From NCBI GenBank assembly GCA_001798855.1, contig MGQQ01000134.1, positions 1 to 33,791 of the forward strand: a stretch of 33,791 nt of DNA, read 5' to 3'. Both the position numbers and the translations under genes were made by a program. This document shows positions 1 to 8,081 of this stretch, in pieces; the first letter of the stretch is position 1, and every line of letters starts with the position of its first letter. Source of the stretch: Deltaproteobacteria bacterium RBG_16_49_23. GTDB taxonomy: Bacteria; Desulfobacterota; BSN033; UBA1163. The notes under the pieces are model-generated. The model saw only the letters and a list, made by a program, of their open reading frames with translations, had not been told where the DNA came from and searched no databases.

Positions 1-313
1 CAAACCGGAAAGGAGACTTACGAAATGCCTCCCAAAGAGTTCTGTATCTCTTTTCAAGCCATGTGGGTAACATAAGTTTTCTCCATAAATGAAATTAGAT
101 AAGTATTATCACATTAACTTATATGATAAGTCAATTAAAAAATTAATGTTAAGAAAAAAATAAAACCTTTCTGCCTGGAGCTTTAATCCCAACTTTCAAT
201 TCTCTTTTAAAGATCTTTAAGTTTCTGGACCAATTGAATTTTCTGAAACCGGTTATTACCTTAAATATAGAAAAGCAGACCGATAAAATGTTTTAAAGAA
301 AGGAGATGTAAAA
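1..313. other. AT-rich leader region without a recognisable gene
   Basis: I see no supported gene here. The segment is AT-rich and ends in the ribosome binding site AAAGGAG of the following lipoprotein gene. A 16-codon reading frame at 25-75 has a plausible ribosome binding site but resembles nothing I know, so I do not call it. The promoter of the lipoprotein gene probably lies in the last 150 bases, but no convincing -35/-10 pair stands out. Confidence 0.5.
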
Positions 314-754
314 ATGAAAGTAAATCGCCATGTTGCCCTTTTTGTTGGATTGGCTCTTGTGGGTGCCGGTCTGTTAGGTTGCAAGCCCCGAATGGATACC
401 ATGGCCAAGGCAGAGAAGATCTTTATCAAAATGGTTGATAAAACAGCAGTCAAACTCAATTTAAATGAGGAACAAAAAGCAAAGCTGGAAGGCCTCAAGC
501 AGGAAATTCGTAAGAATTTCCAGGCCGGCCAAAACGAGAAGAAGGAGGCACTTGCAAAGATTAAGGAAGAAGGGATGAAAGAAAATCCGGATATCGGAAA
601 GATGACAGCCTTGCTCCAGAGAACGCTACAGGATGAAACACGCCATATCAACCAGGCATTCGATCTCATGGTGGGATTTAGGAATAACCTCAATGAAGAA
701 CAGAAGAAAAAACTGAATCAGATGACCTCAGATTGGGTCAAGAAATGGGACTAA
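314..754 (+). CDS. Exported Spy/CpxP-like lipoprotein
   Basis: This 146-residue protein has a lipoprotein signal: a hydrophobic stretch at residues 7-21 followed by the lipobox LLGC, with the acylated Cys at about residue 23. The mature part is almost all helix and very rich in Lys and Glu. It carries two LNEEQKxKL segments, near residues 50 and 128. Repeated LTxxQ-like helical motifs of this kind are typical of Spy/CpxP periplasmic chaperone-like proteins, so a role in envelope stress or metal response is an inference from that resemblance. The start is fixed by AAAGGAG nine bases upstream. The gene stands alone and is followed by a strong hairpin at 779-811. Confidence 0.7.
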   Translation: MKVNRHVALFVGLALVGAGLLGCKPRMDTMAKAEKIFIKMVDKTAVKLNLNEEQKAKLEGLKQEIRKNFQAGQNEKKEALAKIKEEGMKENPDIGKMTALLQRTLQDETRHINQAFDLMVGFRNNLNEEQKKKLNQMTSDWVKKWD

Positions 755-778
755 GCTAATCCTGTAAACTTGCTGATC

Positions 779-811
779 GAGGAGGAGATGAATTGAAATC
801 ATCTCCTCCTC
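779..811 (+). terminator. Perfect 13-bp hairpin after the lipoprotein gene
   Basis: Two perfectly complementary 13-base arms (779-791 and 799-811) enclose a 7-base loop, 25 bases after the lipoprotein stop codon. The bases that follow (TGTTGGGTTTGTT) are T-rich but not a clean T run, so this is a likely but not classical intrinsic terminator. It could also protect the 3' end of the transcript. Confidence 0.6.
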
Positions 812-842
812 TGTTGGGTTTGTTCTAATATCGCCTTGAGAA

Positions 843-1037
843 TCAACCTTCGGCAAAGCGAAAGCAATCGTCTCTGAAACAGCATTGGAGTTGGTCACAA
901 TAGTCGTTTGCTGACCCGAAGCAGTCGAAATTGCCTTCCACCCTCTGGATCCTCCAGATTAACTCTTCTTTGGTCAATCCAAAAGTATTTTTTATCCCGA
1001 GGGACTTTGCCTTCGCCCTGATCTCCTGCATTTTCAT
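843..1037 (-). CDS. Small SAP-domain protein with Cys-rich tail
   Basis: This 64-residue protein has an N-terminal SAP/Rho-N-like helix-extension-helix (residues 1-34: IRAKAKSLGI, then LTKEELIWRIQ), a fold usually associated with nucleic acid binding. The C-terminal half holds several cysteines (CFGSA, then CDQLQCC and DDC), a pattern I associate with a widespread small family in anaerobic Proteobacteria. A bound metal ion is possible but not shown. The start ATG is preceded by GAGGGGGAG at a good distance; the second ATG two codons later is an alternative. It is transcribed convergently with the lipoprotein gene. Its cellular role is unknown. Confidence 0.7.
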   Translation of the reverse strand: MKMQEIRAKAKSLGIKNTFGLTKEELIWRIQRVEGNFDCFGSANDYCDQLQCCFRDDCFRFAEG

Positions 1038-1067
1038 CTTGCTCCCCCTCTATTAAGTAAATTGTTT

Positions 1068-1175
1068 TCCGATTCTGGTTGATTGTCAAGGACATTTTAA
1101 ACTCCAGTCCCCTCACCTTAATCCTCTCCCCACGGGGGAGAGGGAGGGTGAGGGGGCCTTTTGAATCCGATTCTG
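1068..1175. repeat. GC-rich palindromic element between 10-bp direct repeats
   Basis: The core at 1109-1155 is an inverted repeat: CCCCTCACC and TCTCCCC on the left answered by GGGGAGA and GGTGAGGGG on the right. It is bracketed by two identical copies of TCCGATTCTG (1068-1077 and 1166-1175), which could be a target-site duplication. Similar palindromes recur throughout the window, for example at 25236-25278. Confidence 0.6.
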
Positions 1176-1191
1176 TTATAATTTACCCGAA

Positions 1192-1362
1192 ATGGTCCTC
1201 GAAAGAAAGATTGCCCTTGTCGATTTGAACAAAAGTTCAGTTGAGATCTCCCCTACTGCCTTTGCGATTTTCGGCGACAAGGCTTATCACTGCGATCTCT
1301 GTTTGGGAAATCCTCAATGCATCAAGGTCTGCACGCCAGGAGCGCTCATCCTCTCAACATGA
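1192..1362 (+). CDS. Ferredoxin-domain fragment, 56 codons, coupled to pcnB
   Basis: This reading frame encodes 56 residues ending with one four-Cys iron-sulfur signature (CDLC, then QCIKVC, then TPGAL). It closely resembles the fourth cluster domain of the ferredoxin part of the beta subunit at 19546-20859, where the same region reads CDLC, ECVKVC, EPGAL. Proteins of that family normally carry three or four such motifs, so this looks like the C-terminal remnant of a larger ferredoxin or a very small one-cluster protein. The TGA stop overlaps the ATG of the next gene as ATGA, which suggests translational coupling. There is no ribosome binding site. TATAAT at 1177-1182 lies nine bases before the ATG, so a leaderless message is possible. 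A pseudogene is equally plausible. Confidence 0.45.
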   Translation: MVLERKIALVDLNKSSVEISPTAFAIFGDKAYHCDLCLGNPQCIKVCTPGALILST

Positions 1363-2606
1363 ATCCACTCATCATTCCAAGAACGGAACATCCGATTTCA
1401 AGGTCCATGATTGACGAAGAGGCTCTGAAGGTTCTCTACCGTCTTCACCGGCATGGATTTTTATCCTATCTTGTCGGGGGAAGTGTCCGGGATCTTCTTC
1501 TCGGAAAGGTCCCGAAAGATTTTGATATCGCCACCAATGCCCATCCGCATGAGATCTATACCCTCTTCAAAAACAGCCGGATCATTGGCCGCCGTTTCCG
1601 GCTGGTCCACGTCTTTTTTAAAGGCGGAAAAACCGTGGAAGTCTCCACCTTCAGGAGCCACTCCGAATTTGAAGAGACACTGACTGATGACGGGCAGATT
1701 CTCCGGACCGACAGCTTTGGCACGCCTCAGGAGGATGCCCTCCGCCGCGATATCACGATCAATGGCCTCTTTTATAATATTTCCGATTTCACCATCATTG
1801 ATTATGTGGGCGGGAAGGCTGATCTCGAACGAAAGATGATCCGGAACATCGGCGATCCGGATGAAAAATTCAAACAAGATCCTGTCCGGATGATTCGGGT
1901 CATCCGCCATGCCGCACGCACCGGATTCCATATTGAAGAAAAGACCTGTCAGGCCATCATGAGACACCGTGAAGAGATAAAAAAATGCTCCCCCTCCCGG
2001 GTCCGGGATGAGTTCCTCCGGGAATTGAAAGAAGGCGTGGCCAAACCCTCTCTCAGCCTGATGCTTCAGACGAGCCTTCTCCTCTCCCTCTTCCCCAATC
2101 TTGACAGAATCTTCGGAGACCGGAATCCCTTTAAGGACCGCGACCGGCAATTATTTTTATCTTTATTCGGTCTCGTGGATGAGCTGATCAAAATGAACAG
2201 GCCTATTCCGGAATCGATTCTCTTTGCCGTTTTTCTTACTCCCATCCTGCAAGTTTTAACGCCTGGACACCCTTCCCTTGGTGAGAGGGAACGACACCTC
2301 TATCGGGACCAGACGATCCGGTTGGTCACCCAGGAGATCCTCACCCCTTTTTCCATCTCGAAAGGAACCAAGGAGATAGCCTATCAGGCCCTGGTCGCCC
2401 AGTCTTATTTAAGAAAAGCGATACAACGGGGATTGATTCCAAAGCGGATGAGGATGAAGAAATATTTCCGGGAAGCCGTCCTTCTCTTTGGGCTGAAAGC
2501 TAAGGCGAAAGGAGAGGAAGTCCCCCCTCTTCTCCGAAATGCAGTTCCCTCTGATTTATTACCATGGTGGCCGAAGGAGACAAGAAGGAGACGTAGAAAA
2601 TTTTAG
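1359..2606 (+). CDS. pcnB: Poly(A) polymerase / CCA-adding enzyme family protein
   Basis: This 415-residue class II nucleotidyltransferase adds adenosines to RNA 3' ends (PcnB) or CCA to tRNA. The head domain shows the GGSVRDLLLG glycine motif, DFDIATNAHP with the two metal-binding aspartates, and GRRFRLVHV followed by EVSTFRS. RRDITINGLFY and DPVRMIRVIRHAARTGF complete the conserved core. The RRFRLVHV/EVSTFR wording favours PcnB over a CCA enzyme, though function cannot be settled by sequence alone in this family. The C-terminus is basic and ends in a run of arginines, as in PcnB. I chose the ATG at 1359 because similarity begins shortly after it and it overlaps the previous stop codon. An in-frame ATG at 1317 would add 14 residues that lie over the ferredoxin fragment in another frame. 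Confidence 0.85.
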   Translation: MNPLIIPRTEHPISRSMIDEEALKVLYRLHRHGFLSYLVGGSVRDLLLGKVPKDFDIATNAHPHEIYTLFKNSRIIGRRFRLVHVFFKGGKTVEVSTFRSHSEFEETLTDDGQILRTDSFGTPQEDALRRDITINGLFYNISDFTIIDYVGGKADLERKMIRNIGDPDEKFKQDPVRMIRVIRHAARTGFHIEEKTCQAIMRHREEIKKCSPSRVRDEFLRELKEGVAKPSLSLMLQTSLLLSLFPNLDRIFGDRNPFKDRDRQLFLSLFGLVDELIKMNRPIPESILFAVFLTPILQVLTPGHPSLGERERHLYRDQTIRLVTQEILTPFSISKGTKEIAYQALVAQSYLRKAIQRGLIPKRMRMKKYFREAVLLFGLKAKAKGEEVPPLLRNAVPSDLLPWWPKETRRRRRKF

Positions 2607-2673
2607 ATGGAGGATGGAAGAGTGCCCTTCTTCGGAGGACTTTAGGGTTGAAACAATAGCTCTTTGGCCTACA

Positions 2674-2726
2674 GCGAAGCGATCCTCCAACTTCAAACGA
2701 AGTGCTCCTCAAGCGAAGCGCTCCCA
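2674..2726. repeat. Three imperfect copies of a short CGAAGCG-CTCC motif
   Basis: Between the convergent pcnB and TRAP genes, a motif close to CGAAGYGMTCCTC occurs three times in about 50 bases (near 2674, 2698 and 2713). It is imperfect and has no known function. Confidence 0.4.
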
Positions 2727-2734
2727 GTTGTTCT

Positions 2735-4036
2735 CTATTTCATTAATACCGAAGGAAGGAAAAGAGCAAGTTGTGGAAACAAAAACAGCAAAGCAGCGCA
2801 GGCGATGAAGCCGATTAAAAAAGGGAGAACCCCTTTATAAATCACACCAAATGGCACCTTCGTAATATTCTTCACCACAAAGACATTGATGGCCACAGGA
2901 GGGATGAGACACCCGATCATGACAAAAATATGAAGGATGACACCAAACCATATCGGGTCATAACCCAGTTTGATGATGGCTGGATAAAAAATGGGAGTGG
3001 CAAGAACCATGAACGCAAGGTCATCAATAAAAGAGCCGCCGATTTCATAAATCAACAGGATGATAAGCATGGTGAGGTAAGCCGGCAAGGGAAGCCCCAT
3101 AATCCAATCCCCCGCGATCATCGGAATCTTTGTGACTACAAGAAAATGGCCAAGGATGGTGGAGCCTGCAATCAGCATTAAAACCATGCAGGCCGTGCGA
3201 AGGGCTTCTGCGATCGATCTGATAAACCCCTTAAAATTGATATCCCTTTTTATTGCCGAAAAAAGCAACACCGAAAAGGTCCCGATGCTGCCTGCTTCTG
3301 TGGGCGTAAAGAACCCCCAGGTCAGCCCGCCTATCACAATCACAAAGATGAGGAGAACCCATATCACATCCTTGAGGGAGATGATCCTCTCCTTCCAGGT
3401 CGATCGTTCCCCTTTCGGGCCGAGGGAGGGATTGATCTTACACCATCCATAGACGATCGAAAACAGAAAGAAGGAGATGAGAATGCCTGGAATGATAGCC
3501 GCCAGAAATAACTTGCCGATCGATTGTTCGGTGATGATGCCATAAATAATCAGAGTCACGCTCGGCGGGATGAGGCTGCCAAGGGTCCCTACTGCAGAAA
3601 CAATCCCGGTAGACAGCTTTTTATGATAACCATAGCGGTCCATCTCTGGAACAGCGACGCTGGCAAAGGTGGCTGCCGTAGCCGGTGAGGACCCGGTGAT
3701 GGCTCCAAAAGCGGCAGCGCCTCCCACTGTTGCCATGGCCAATCCTCCGGGGATATGGCCGATAAATTTATAGGAGGTGGTGTATAATCTTTTTGCAATC
3801 CCTGCATTAAATGCGACTTGCCCCATTAAAACAAAGAGAGGGATAACCGTAAACCCGTAGCTGGCAAAGACATCGAAAACATCTTTCGCCAGAAGATTCA
3901 ATGCCGCCGGCACAGAGACAATATAGGCAAATCCTAAAAAACCGACCACCGCCATGGCAAAAGCCAGTTCGATGCCGGTAAGAAATAGAAGGAGCACCAC
4001 TGCCAGGCCTACGATTCCAACTATCACATCACTCAT
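2735..4036 (-). CDS. TRAP transporter large permease (DctM)
   Basis: This 433-residue integral membrane protein forms the sodium-driven translocation channel of a tripartite ATP-independent periplasmic transporter. It has the usual length for DctM, about a dozen hydrophobic segments, and family motifs such as VIPLFVLMGQ near residue 64, AITGSSPATAATFASV near 111, TLGSLIPPS near 151, FFTPTEAGSIG near 245 and GCLIPPVAINVFVV near 382. The ribosome binding site AGGGGG lies just before the ATG. Its start overlaps the end of the DctQ gene by 8 bases, so the two are translated together. It ends the first TRAP operon and faces pcnB tail to tail. The substrate, probably a carboxylate, is unknown. Confidence 0.93.
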   Translation of the reverse strand: MSDVIVGIVGLAVVLLLFLTGIELAFAMAVVGFLGFAYIVSVPAALNLLAKDVFDVFASYGFTVIPLFVLMGQVAFNAGIAKRLYTTSYKFIGHIPGGLAMATVGGAAAFGAITGSSPATAATFASVAVPEMDRYGYHKKLSTGIVSAVGTLGSLIPPSVTLIIYGIITEQSIGKLFLAAIIPGILISFFLFSIVYGWCKINPSLGPKGERSTWKERIISLKDVIWVLLIFVIVIGGLTWGFFTPTEAGSIGTFSVLLFSAIKRDINFKGFIRSIAEALRTACMVLMLIAGSTILGHFLVVTKIPMIAGDWIMGLPLPAYLTMLIILLIYEIGGSFIDDLAFMVLATPIFYPAIIKLGYDPIWFGVILHIFVMIGCLIPPVAINVFVVKNITKVPFGVIYKGVLPFLIGFIACAALLFLFPQLALFLPSVLMK

Positions 4037-4511
4037 ATTTCCCCCTGAATATCTTCAGAATATCACAGAAAAGGATGAGACACTGAAATAAACAGACAGA
4101 TCCTATTCCATAGGCAACCGGATAGAAAGGCATCTGTAAGGTGGGAGAAACTTCTCCGGATTTACTGAGATCCATCCCCATCTTGATCAGGTTCCAACCA
4201 ATCATCATAAAAAGCCATATTCCCATCAGTCTTGTGATGACATTGAACCTATTTCTCACCGACCGGGGAAATCTCAGAATCAAGAAATCCACAAAGATAT
4301 GCCCCTTTACCCAGGAGGTATAGGGAACGGCAAACCCGACCACCACTGCTCCTGAAAAGGCTACCAGTTCGAAAGCGCCAACGACAGGCATCCTAAAGTA
4401 TCTCAAAATTACATCGGTCACAGTCAGTGCAATGATAAATGAAATGTTGATTCCGGCAATGACATTGATGAATCGACTGATCCCCTTAACTTTATTTAAG
4501 AAACCCTCCAT
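4029..4511 (-). CDS. TRAP transporter small permease (DctQ)
   Basis: This 160-residue protein with four predicted membrane helices is the small subunit that pairs with DctM. The conserved features are a helix-1 region ending in DVILRYFRMPVVGAFEL, the loop WVKGHIFVDF before helix 3, and a last helix ending near the C-terminus. The WxxxGHIxVDF pattern is typical of DctQ. AAGGGGAG precedes the ATG. It lies between its binding protein (89-base gap) and DctM (8-base overlap), completing a P-Q-M operon. Confidence 0.9.
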   Translation of the reverse strand: MEGFLNKVKGISRFINVIAGINISFIIALTVTDVILRYFRMPVVGAFELVAFSGAVVVGFAVPYTSWVKGHIFVDFLILRFPRSVRNRFNVITRLMGIWLFMMIGWNLIKMGMDLSKSGEVSPTLQMPFYPVAYGIGSVCLFQCLILFCDILKIFRGKYE

Positions 4512-4600
4512 AGAGCGCTCCCCTTTACCTTATGATCCATCTCAGTATAAAAAAGGGGAAGAATGGTTTCACCCCCCCCCCTTCTTAGAAGTCCCTGGTT

Positions 4601-5617
4601 TTATTTTTGATATTTGTACAGCGTCTCGAAGGAGAATTTCAATGCTTCCTCTCCGGGGAGACCTTTTGCCTTCATATCCTTCACATAGTCATCATTGACG
4701 GGTTTGACCAGTTTGGTCCATTTCCAGTCCTCTTCCTGGGAAAGGGCTAGAATCTGATTTCCCCTGGCCTTGGTCACCTCCATACCCTCTTTATCAATTT
4801 CATCCCAGGCTTTCCCATGTTTTTCAATCCACTCTACGTTGACCTGCTCGATGATCTTCTGAACATCTGGGGGCAGGGCCGCCCATTTCGCCTTGTTCAT
4901 GACTACAAAGAAACCTGTACTATAGGCAGAACCAAAATTCTGTGTGGTATATTTAACCACTTCACCGAGTTTCCATCCCTTAAGGGCTTCAATGGGACAC
5001 ATCACTCCTTCTGCCACTCCTCGGCTGAGCGCATCATATGTCTCCGGCATGGGCATCGCCACAGGAGCTCCCCCAAGGGCCGCTACTACTTTGGCGCTTA
5101 ATCCGTGACTACGAATCTTCAACCCTTTCAAATCTTCTAACTTACTCACTGCTTTTTTGGAAGTGTGAAGGATACCGGGTCCATGGGCATGGAAATACAT
5201 CACTTTGACTTCATCAAACTCTTTGGGATTGAACTTTTTGAAATAATCATTGATGACTTTTGTGGCGGCATAACCCGATTTATAACCGAGTGGCAGGTCA
5301 ATCACCTCAGTGAGGGGGAATTTTCCTCTGGTATAACCCAGCACCGACATCCCTAAATCAGAAATTCCTTTTACGACGCCATCATAGCATACATCGGCCT
5401 TGGTCAATGTGCCTCCTGGAAACACTGTGACCTGAACCCTCCCATTCGTCCTCTTCTCAATCTCTTTTCCCCATTCAACGGAAAGCACCGAGTTCTTATG
5501 GGGAGCAGGGAAAAAATTGGAATAATTGAGTTTCACTTGAGCCAATGCGGTTGAAGCGACCAACGGCAACACCAGCATAAATATGCTAAACAATACAACT
5601 ACTTTCCTATACCTCAT
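4601..5617 (-). CDS. TRAP transporter periplasmic binding protein (DctP)
   Basis: The 338-residue exported receptor delivers substrate to the DctQM pair. A signal peptide covers about residues 1-26, ending near ALA. The mature protein shows the DctP pattern: FPGGTLTKAD, then ISDLGMSVLGY, the ligand-region motif DLKGLKIRSHG with its conserved Arg, and ETYDALSRGVAEG. I start at 5617 (MRYRK) because AGGAGG sits seven bases upstream; the frame is open nine codons further. Its sequence is clearly different from the three binding proteins at 11.6-19 kb, so it probably handles another substrate. It leads an operon driven by the promoter at 5782-5809. Confidence 0.9.
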   Translation of the reverse strand: MRYRKVVVLFSIFMLVLPLVASTALAQVKLNYSNFFPAPHKNSVLSVEWGKEIEKRTNGRVQVTVFPGGTLTKADVCYDGVVKGISDLGMSVLGYTRGKFPLTEVIDLPLGYKSGYAATKVINDYFKKFNPKEFDEVKVMYFHAHGPGILHTSKKAVSKLEDLKGLKIRSHGLSAKVVAALGGAPVAMPMPETYDALSRGVAEGVMCPIEALKGWKLGEVVKYTTQNFGSAYSTGFFVVMNKAKWAALPPDVQKIIEQVNVEWIEKHGKAWDEIDKEGMEVTKARGNQILALSQEEDWKWTKLVKPVNDDYVKDMKAKGLPGEEALKFSFETLYKYQK

Positions 5618-5776
5618 TGTCTGTCCTCCTTTCAAATTTTTCAAAACAATAATGACAATTCATATTTCCCATCTTTTTCTGGCCTACCACCCCCTTCCCT
5701 GCTTTCTTTTGACGAAGGAATTTGAATTTAAATTCATCGCCTCAAGTTTTCCAGTGCTTGAGAATTTTTTAACAAG

Positions 5777-5809
5777 TATCAAGTATATTGATAAAAAAAA
5801 TTTTGTCAA
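5777..5809 (-). promoter_or_regulatory. Sigma70-type promoter with overlapping inverted repeat (first TRAP operon)
   Basis: On the minus strand, TTGACA (5809-5804) is followed after 16 bases by TATACT (5787-5782), close to the sigma70 consensus and about 165 bases before dctP. The -10 box is overlapped by the inverted repeat TATCAA-GTATA-TTGATA (5777-5793), placed where a repressor could block polymerase. The regulator is not identified. The site lies in the gap between the PATAN gene (ending at 5858) and dctP. Confidence 0.6.
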
Positions 5810-5857
5810 GAAAAATCGACAAGCATGGAGGGAGGCTTTTGATATGATAGATGGAAT

Positions 5858-6934
5858 TTATTTGGTCAGGGATGAGATTATTCCTTCTATGTCCAGCCTC
5901 TTTAAGGCTTCCCTGCGATGTTCTACGAAGGATTCTATCCCGGCTTTCAATTTTAAGGGGACCATTCTCTCCCTGGGTAATGCCTCTTCAAAATGGGACA
6001 GGGTGGAGCGGAAACACTCTATGATGCCCTTCGCAAAATCCTTCCTCCCGGCCTCTCCTGTGAACAAAATCGTTCCGTTCTTATATTCGAATTCACCGGC
6101 AAAAGGATCCAGAAAACCAAACTCCTCCGATCTCTCGATCAGAGCTGTCTTGAATGCCTTTTTGAAGGTTCCACCGGAAGAAAGACTGTCCACCAATCTC
6201 TCGGAGCTGGAAAGAAACTCCTGAAAAAGGAGGAGAATCTCCTTCCAGCCATCCTCTCTTTCTGCCGGTTCTGCTCCATTTCCACCAACCAGGACCTCCC
6301 CTTTCTGATCTGAAACAACCTCCCCTACTAGTGGAGGTTCACCTTTTTTCCCGTAAACATTAAAGAAGGCTCGATGTTGGGCGGCATTTTCGATGAAGAT
6401 GGGAATGGACATGCGACCGAAGACCGAAGGCCCTGTCTTCGGAGTCGTAAACATCTCCACGGGTTCCCCTCCTTCAATGAAGAGGACCCCCATGGGATGA
6501 TGCTCTTTCGTCATCACTTCGATGAAGCCGGTATGCTTTTCTTCCTTCAATTTCAGGAGGAATTGATCGAGATGGACAAAATGGGTTGAGAGATCTTTAA
6601 AGAGCGCCTCGAAGTTCAGGTTCCTGGCGATGAGGGCCACCTGCTCGGGGAGTAACCGGTAAATGCTGATCACTCCATCCTTCTGCTTTGAAAAATCGAG
6701 AAGGGTTTGGATAGCCTCTTGTCCGATCACCCTTTCTGAATCCACTCCTGTGCGGATCTCCCCGTTGATGATCTCTCCGCTATCAATGAAAAGAAATCCC
6801 CTTCCCTTCGGAAAATCGATCTCGATGGCCCCGCAGAAATTCTCCAATTTCAGGGTGGCAAACAATGCCGAAAGATCCGTATAGACGGTCGATAAATTTT
6901 TATGGACGACCTCTCCTCTCGGGAAGATCATCAT
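5858..6934 (-). CDS. Double PATAN (DUF4388)-like signalling protein
   Basis: This soluble 358-residue protein has no signal peptide or membrane helix. Two related modules can be seen: one at about residues 15-105 (LSALFATLKLENFCGAIEI, then GFLFIDSGEIINGEI) and one at about 120-205 (LDQFLLKLKEEKHTGFIEV, then GVLFIEGGEPVEMF). The pattern of a leading helix, a beta strand, then hydrophobic-FIxxGE is that of the PATAN/DUF4388 fold of bacterial signalling proteins. The C-terminal 130 residues (FLDPFAGEFEY, then GTILFTGEA) may be a further regulatory domain. The start codon overlaps the stop of the Cache-HAMP gene as ATGA, so the two are probably made together. The partner and output are unknown. 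Confidence 0.65.
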   Translation of the reverse strand: MMIFPRGEVVHKNLSTVYTDLSALFATLKLENFCGAIEIDFPKGRGFLFIDSGEIINGEIRTGVDSERVIGQEAIQTLLDFSKQKDGVISIYRLLPEQVALIARNLNFEALFKDLSTHFVHLDQFLLKLKEEKHTGFIEVMTKEHHPMGVLFIEGGEPVEMFTTPKTGPSVFGRMSIPIFIENAAQHRAFFNVYGKKGEPPLVGEVVSDQKGEVLVGGNGAEPAEREDGWKEILLLFQEFLSSSERLVDSLSSGGTFKKAFKTALIERSEEFGFLDPFAGEFEYKNGTILFTGEAGRKDFAKGIIECFRSTLSHFEEALPRERMVPLKLKAGIESFVEHRREALKRLDIEGIISSLTK

Positions 6935-7923
6935 GTTTTTCCTTCCTTCCTTTTTTGTAACCGCTCGATGGCGGCTTTGACGCTCGTCTGCATTCTCTCA
7001 ATCGATTCGGCCAGGACGGCCACCTCCCCCTTTGCTTTCACCTTGACAGGGGTATCCAGTTCCCCCATGCTGATCTTGTCCGCCACTGCTGAGAGCTGGA
7101 GAATGGGTTTGATCACCGAGCGGGCATAGAAGAAGATTCTCACCAGCAGGATGAGAAGAACACAGAGAATGACAAGATAAAATATCTTGATTCTGTCCTC
7201 ATACTCTTCCAGATATCGGCTCTCGATGTCTTTCATCTTCGCCTCGATTGCTTTTGAGGGTTTTGAAAATTCGTCGATGTAAGTAGTACTCGCGATAATA
7301 TAAGGTGTTCCCCCAACAGGTGTGCAGACCATATATTTTTCTCTGAAAGTCTTGTCTGCATCCTGCCAAGTATAATACCCTCTTGATTCCTTACCTCCTT
7401 CGACACCGGTATAAACCTTCCAGAAACCAGGAAAATTTTTCCCAAGAGGTTCACTCAATTTACTCATATCGATACCAATTATTTTAGGATTGACATGGGC
7501 CCATGTCCGCCAAATCCCTTCTATACCCGGCAATTCATAGAGGGCGGTATAACCTGTCAACCCAACTTTTTGGACAGCGATCTCTTTCAACCCGGGGTCT
7601 CTCAATATCTCTTCTTTCTTCATCTTTGGAGGACGGGACTTGATGAAGATTTCCATCTGGGCGGCCACATCAATGGCCTTCTCCCGGATGATTTTCTCTC
7701 CCATTCTGTCCAGGGATGCCTTCGATTCGTTTGTGGATGTGACGCTCAGTTCTTTTAAACTTTCATATCCGATGTCTTTAATGCTGGTAAACCTGTATTC
7801 CCCCAGAACCCAGCTATAGAAGGTCAGGCTCCCGATGATCGCAAAGGCAACGAGAATCGGAATAAAAACTCCAAGCAACAGTTTCGGTAACAGGCCAAAT
7901 CTGACTCTCTTTTTATCCGCCAT
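6931..7923 (-). CDS. Cache-HAMP membrane sensor without output domain
   Basis: This 330-residue membrane protein has a first membrane helix at about 13-38, an extracytoplasmic region to about 240, a second helix at about 243-266 and a HAMP linker to about 318. The outer region looks like a Cache domain: GLTGYTALYELPG, then RTWAHVNPKIIGIDMS, SRGYYTW and TPYIIASTTYIDEF. After HAMP (VIKPILQLS, then ISMGELDTPV, then GEVAVLAESIERM) only a dozen residues remain. There is no kinase, cyclase or methyl-accepting domain, so the signal must pass to a partner. The ATGA overlap with the downstream PATAN gene makes that protein the best candidate. AAGGAGG lies just before the ATG. Confidence 0.8.
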   Translation of the reverse strand: MADKKRVRFGLLPKLLLGVFIPILVAFAIIGSLTFYSWVLGEYRFTSIKDIGYESLKELSVTSTNESKASLDRMGEKIIREKAIDVAAQMEIFIKSRPPKMKKEEILRDPGLKEIAVQKVGLTGYTALYELPGIEGIWRTWAHVNPKIIGIDMSKLSEPLGKNFPGFWKVYTGVEGGKESRGYYTWQDADKTFREKYMVCTPVGGTPYIIASTTYIDEFSKPSKAIEAKMKDIESRYLEEYEDRIKIFYLVILCVLLILLVRIFFYARSVIKPILQLSAVADKISMGELDTPVKVKAKGEVAVLAESIERMQTSVKAAIERLQKRKEGKT

Positions 7924-7973
7924 AAAGACCTCCTTATATTAACAGTCTCATAATAATGACTACATCGTTTTAC

Positions 7974-8081
7974 AAAATCCCTCCTCACCTCCCTTTTCCA
8001 AAGGGAGGGAATTACCCCTCTTTGGCCGCCGGCCCATAGGGCTTCTGGCCCGGAGGGCAAAGAGGGGCTAGGGGAGATTTT
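7974..8081. repeat. 108-bp nested palindromic element
   Basis: The ends are inverted (AAAATCCCTCC on the left, GGGGAGATTTT on the right). Inside are two further inverted pairs: CTCCCTTT/AAAGGGAG, and CCCCTCTTTG/CAAAGAGGGG around a GC-rich loop. It separates the PATAN-winged-helix gene from the Cache-HAMP gene within one transcription unit. The core resembles that of the 33538-33692 element. Confidence 0.65.

Noticed and set aside
25-75. 16-codon frame with a good ribosome binding site at the window start
   Set aside because: Too short and without any recognisable motif; it may be chance or a leader peptide, but nothing supports either.
1317-1358. In-frame upstream ATG that would extend PcnB by 14 residues
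   Set aside because: The extra residues are not part of the family and overlap the iron-sulfur motif in another frame; the ATGA overlap at 1359 is a better start.
1461-2150. Long open frame of 229 codons on the minus strand inside pcnB
   Set aside because: It lies wholly antisense to the conserved nucleotidyltransferase core, has no ribosome binding site and resembles no family; it is a by-product of pcnB codon use.
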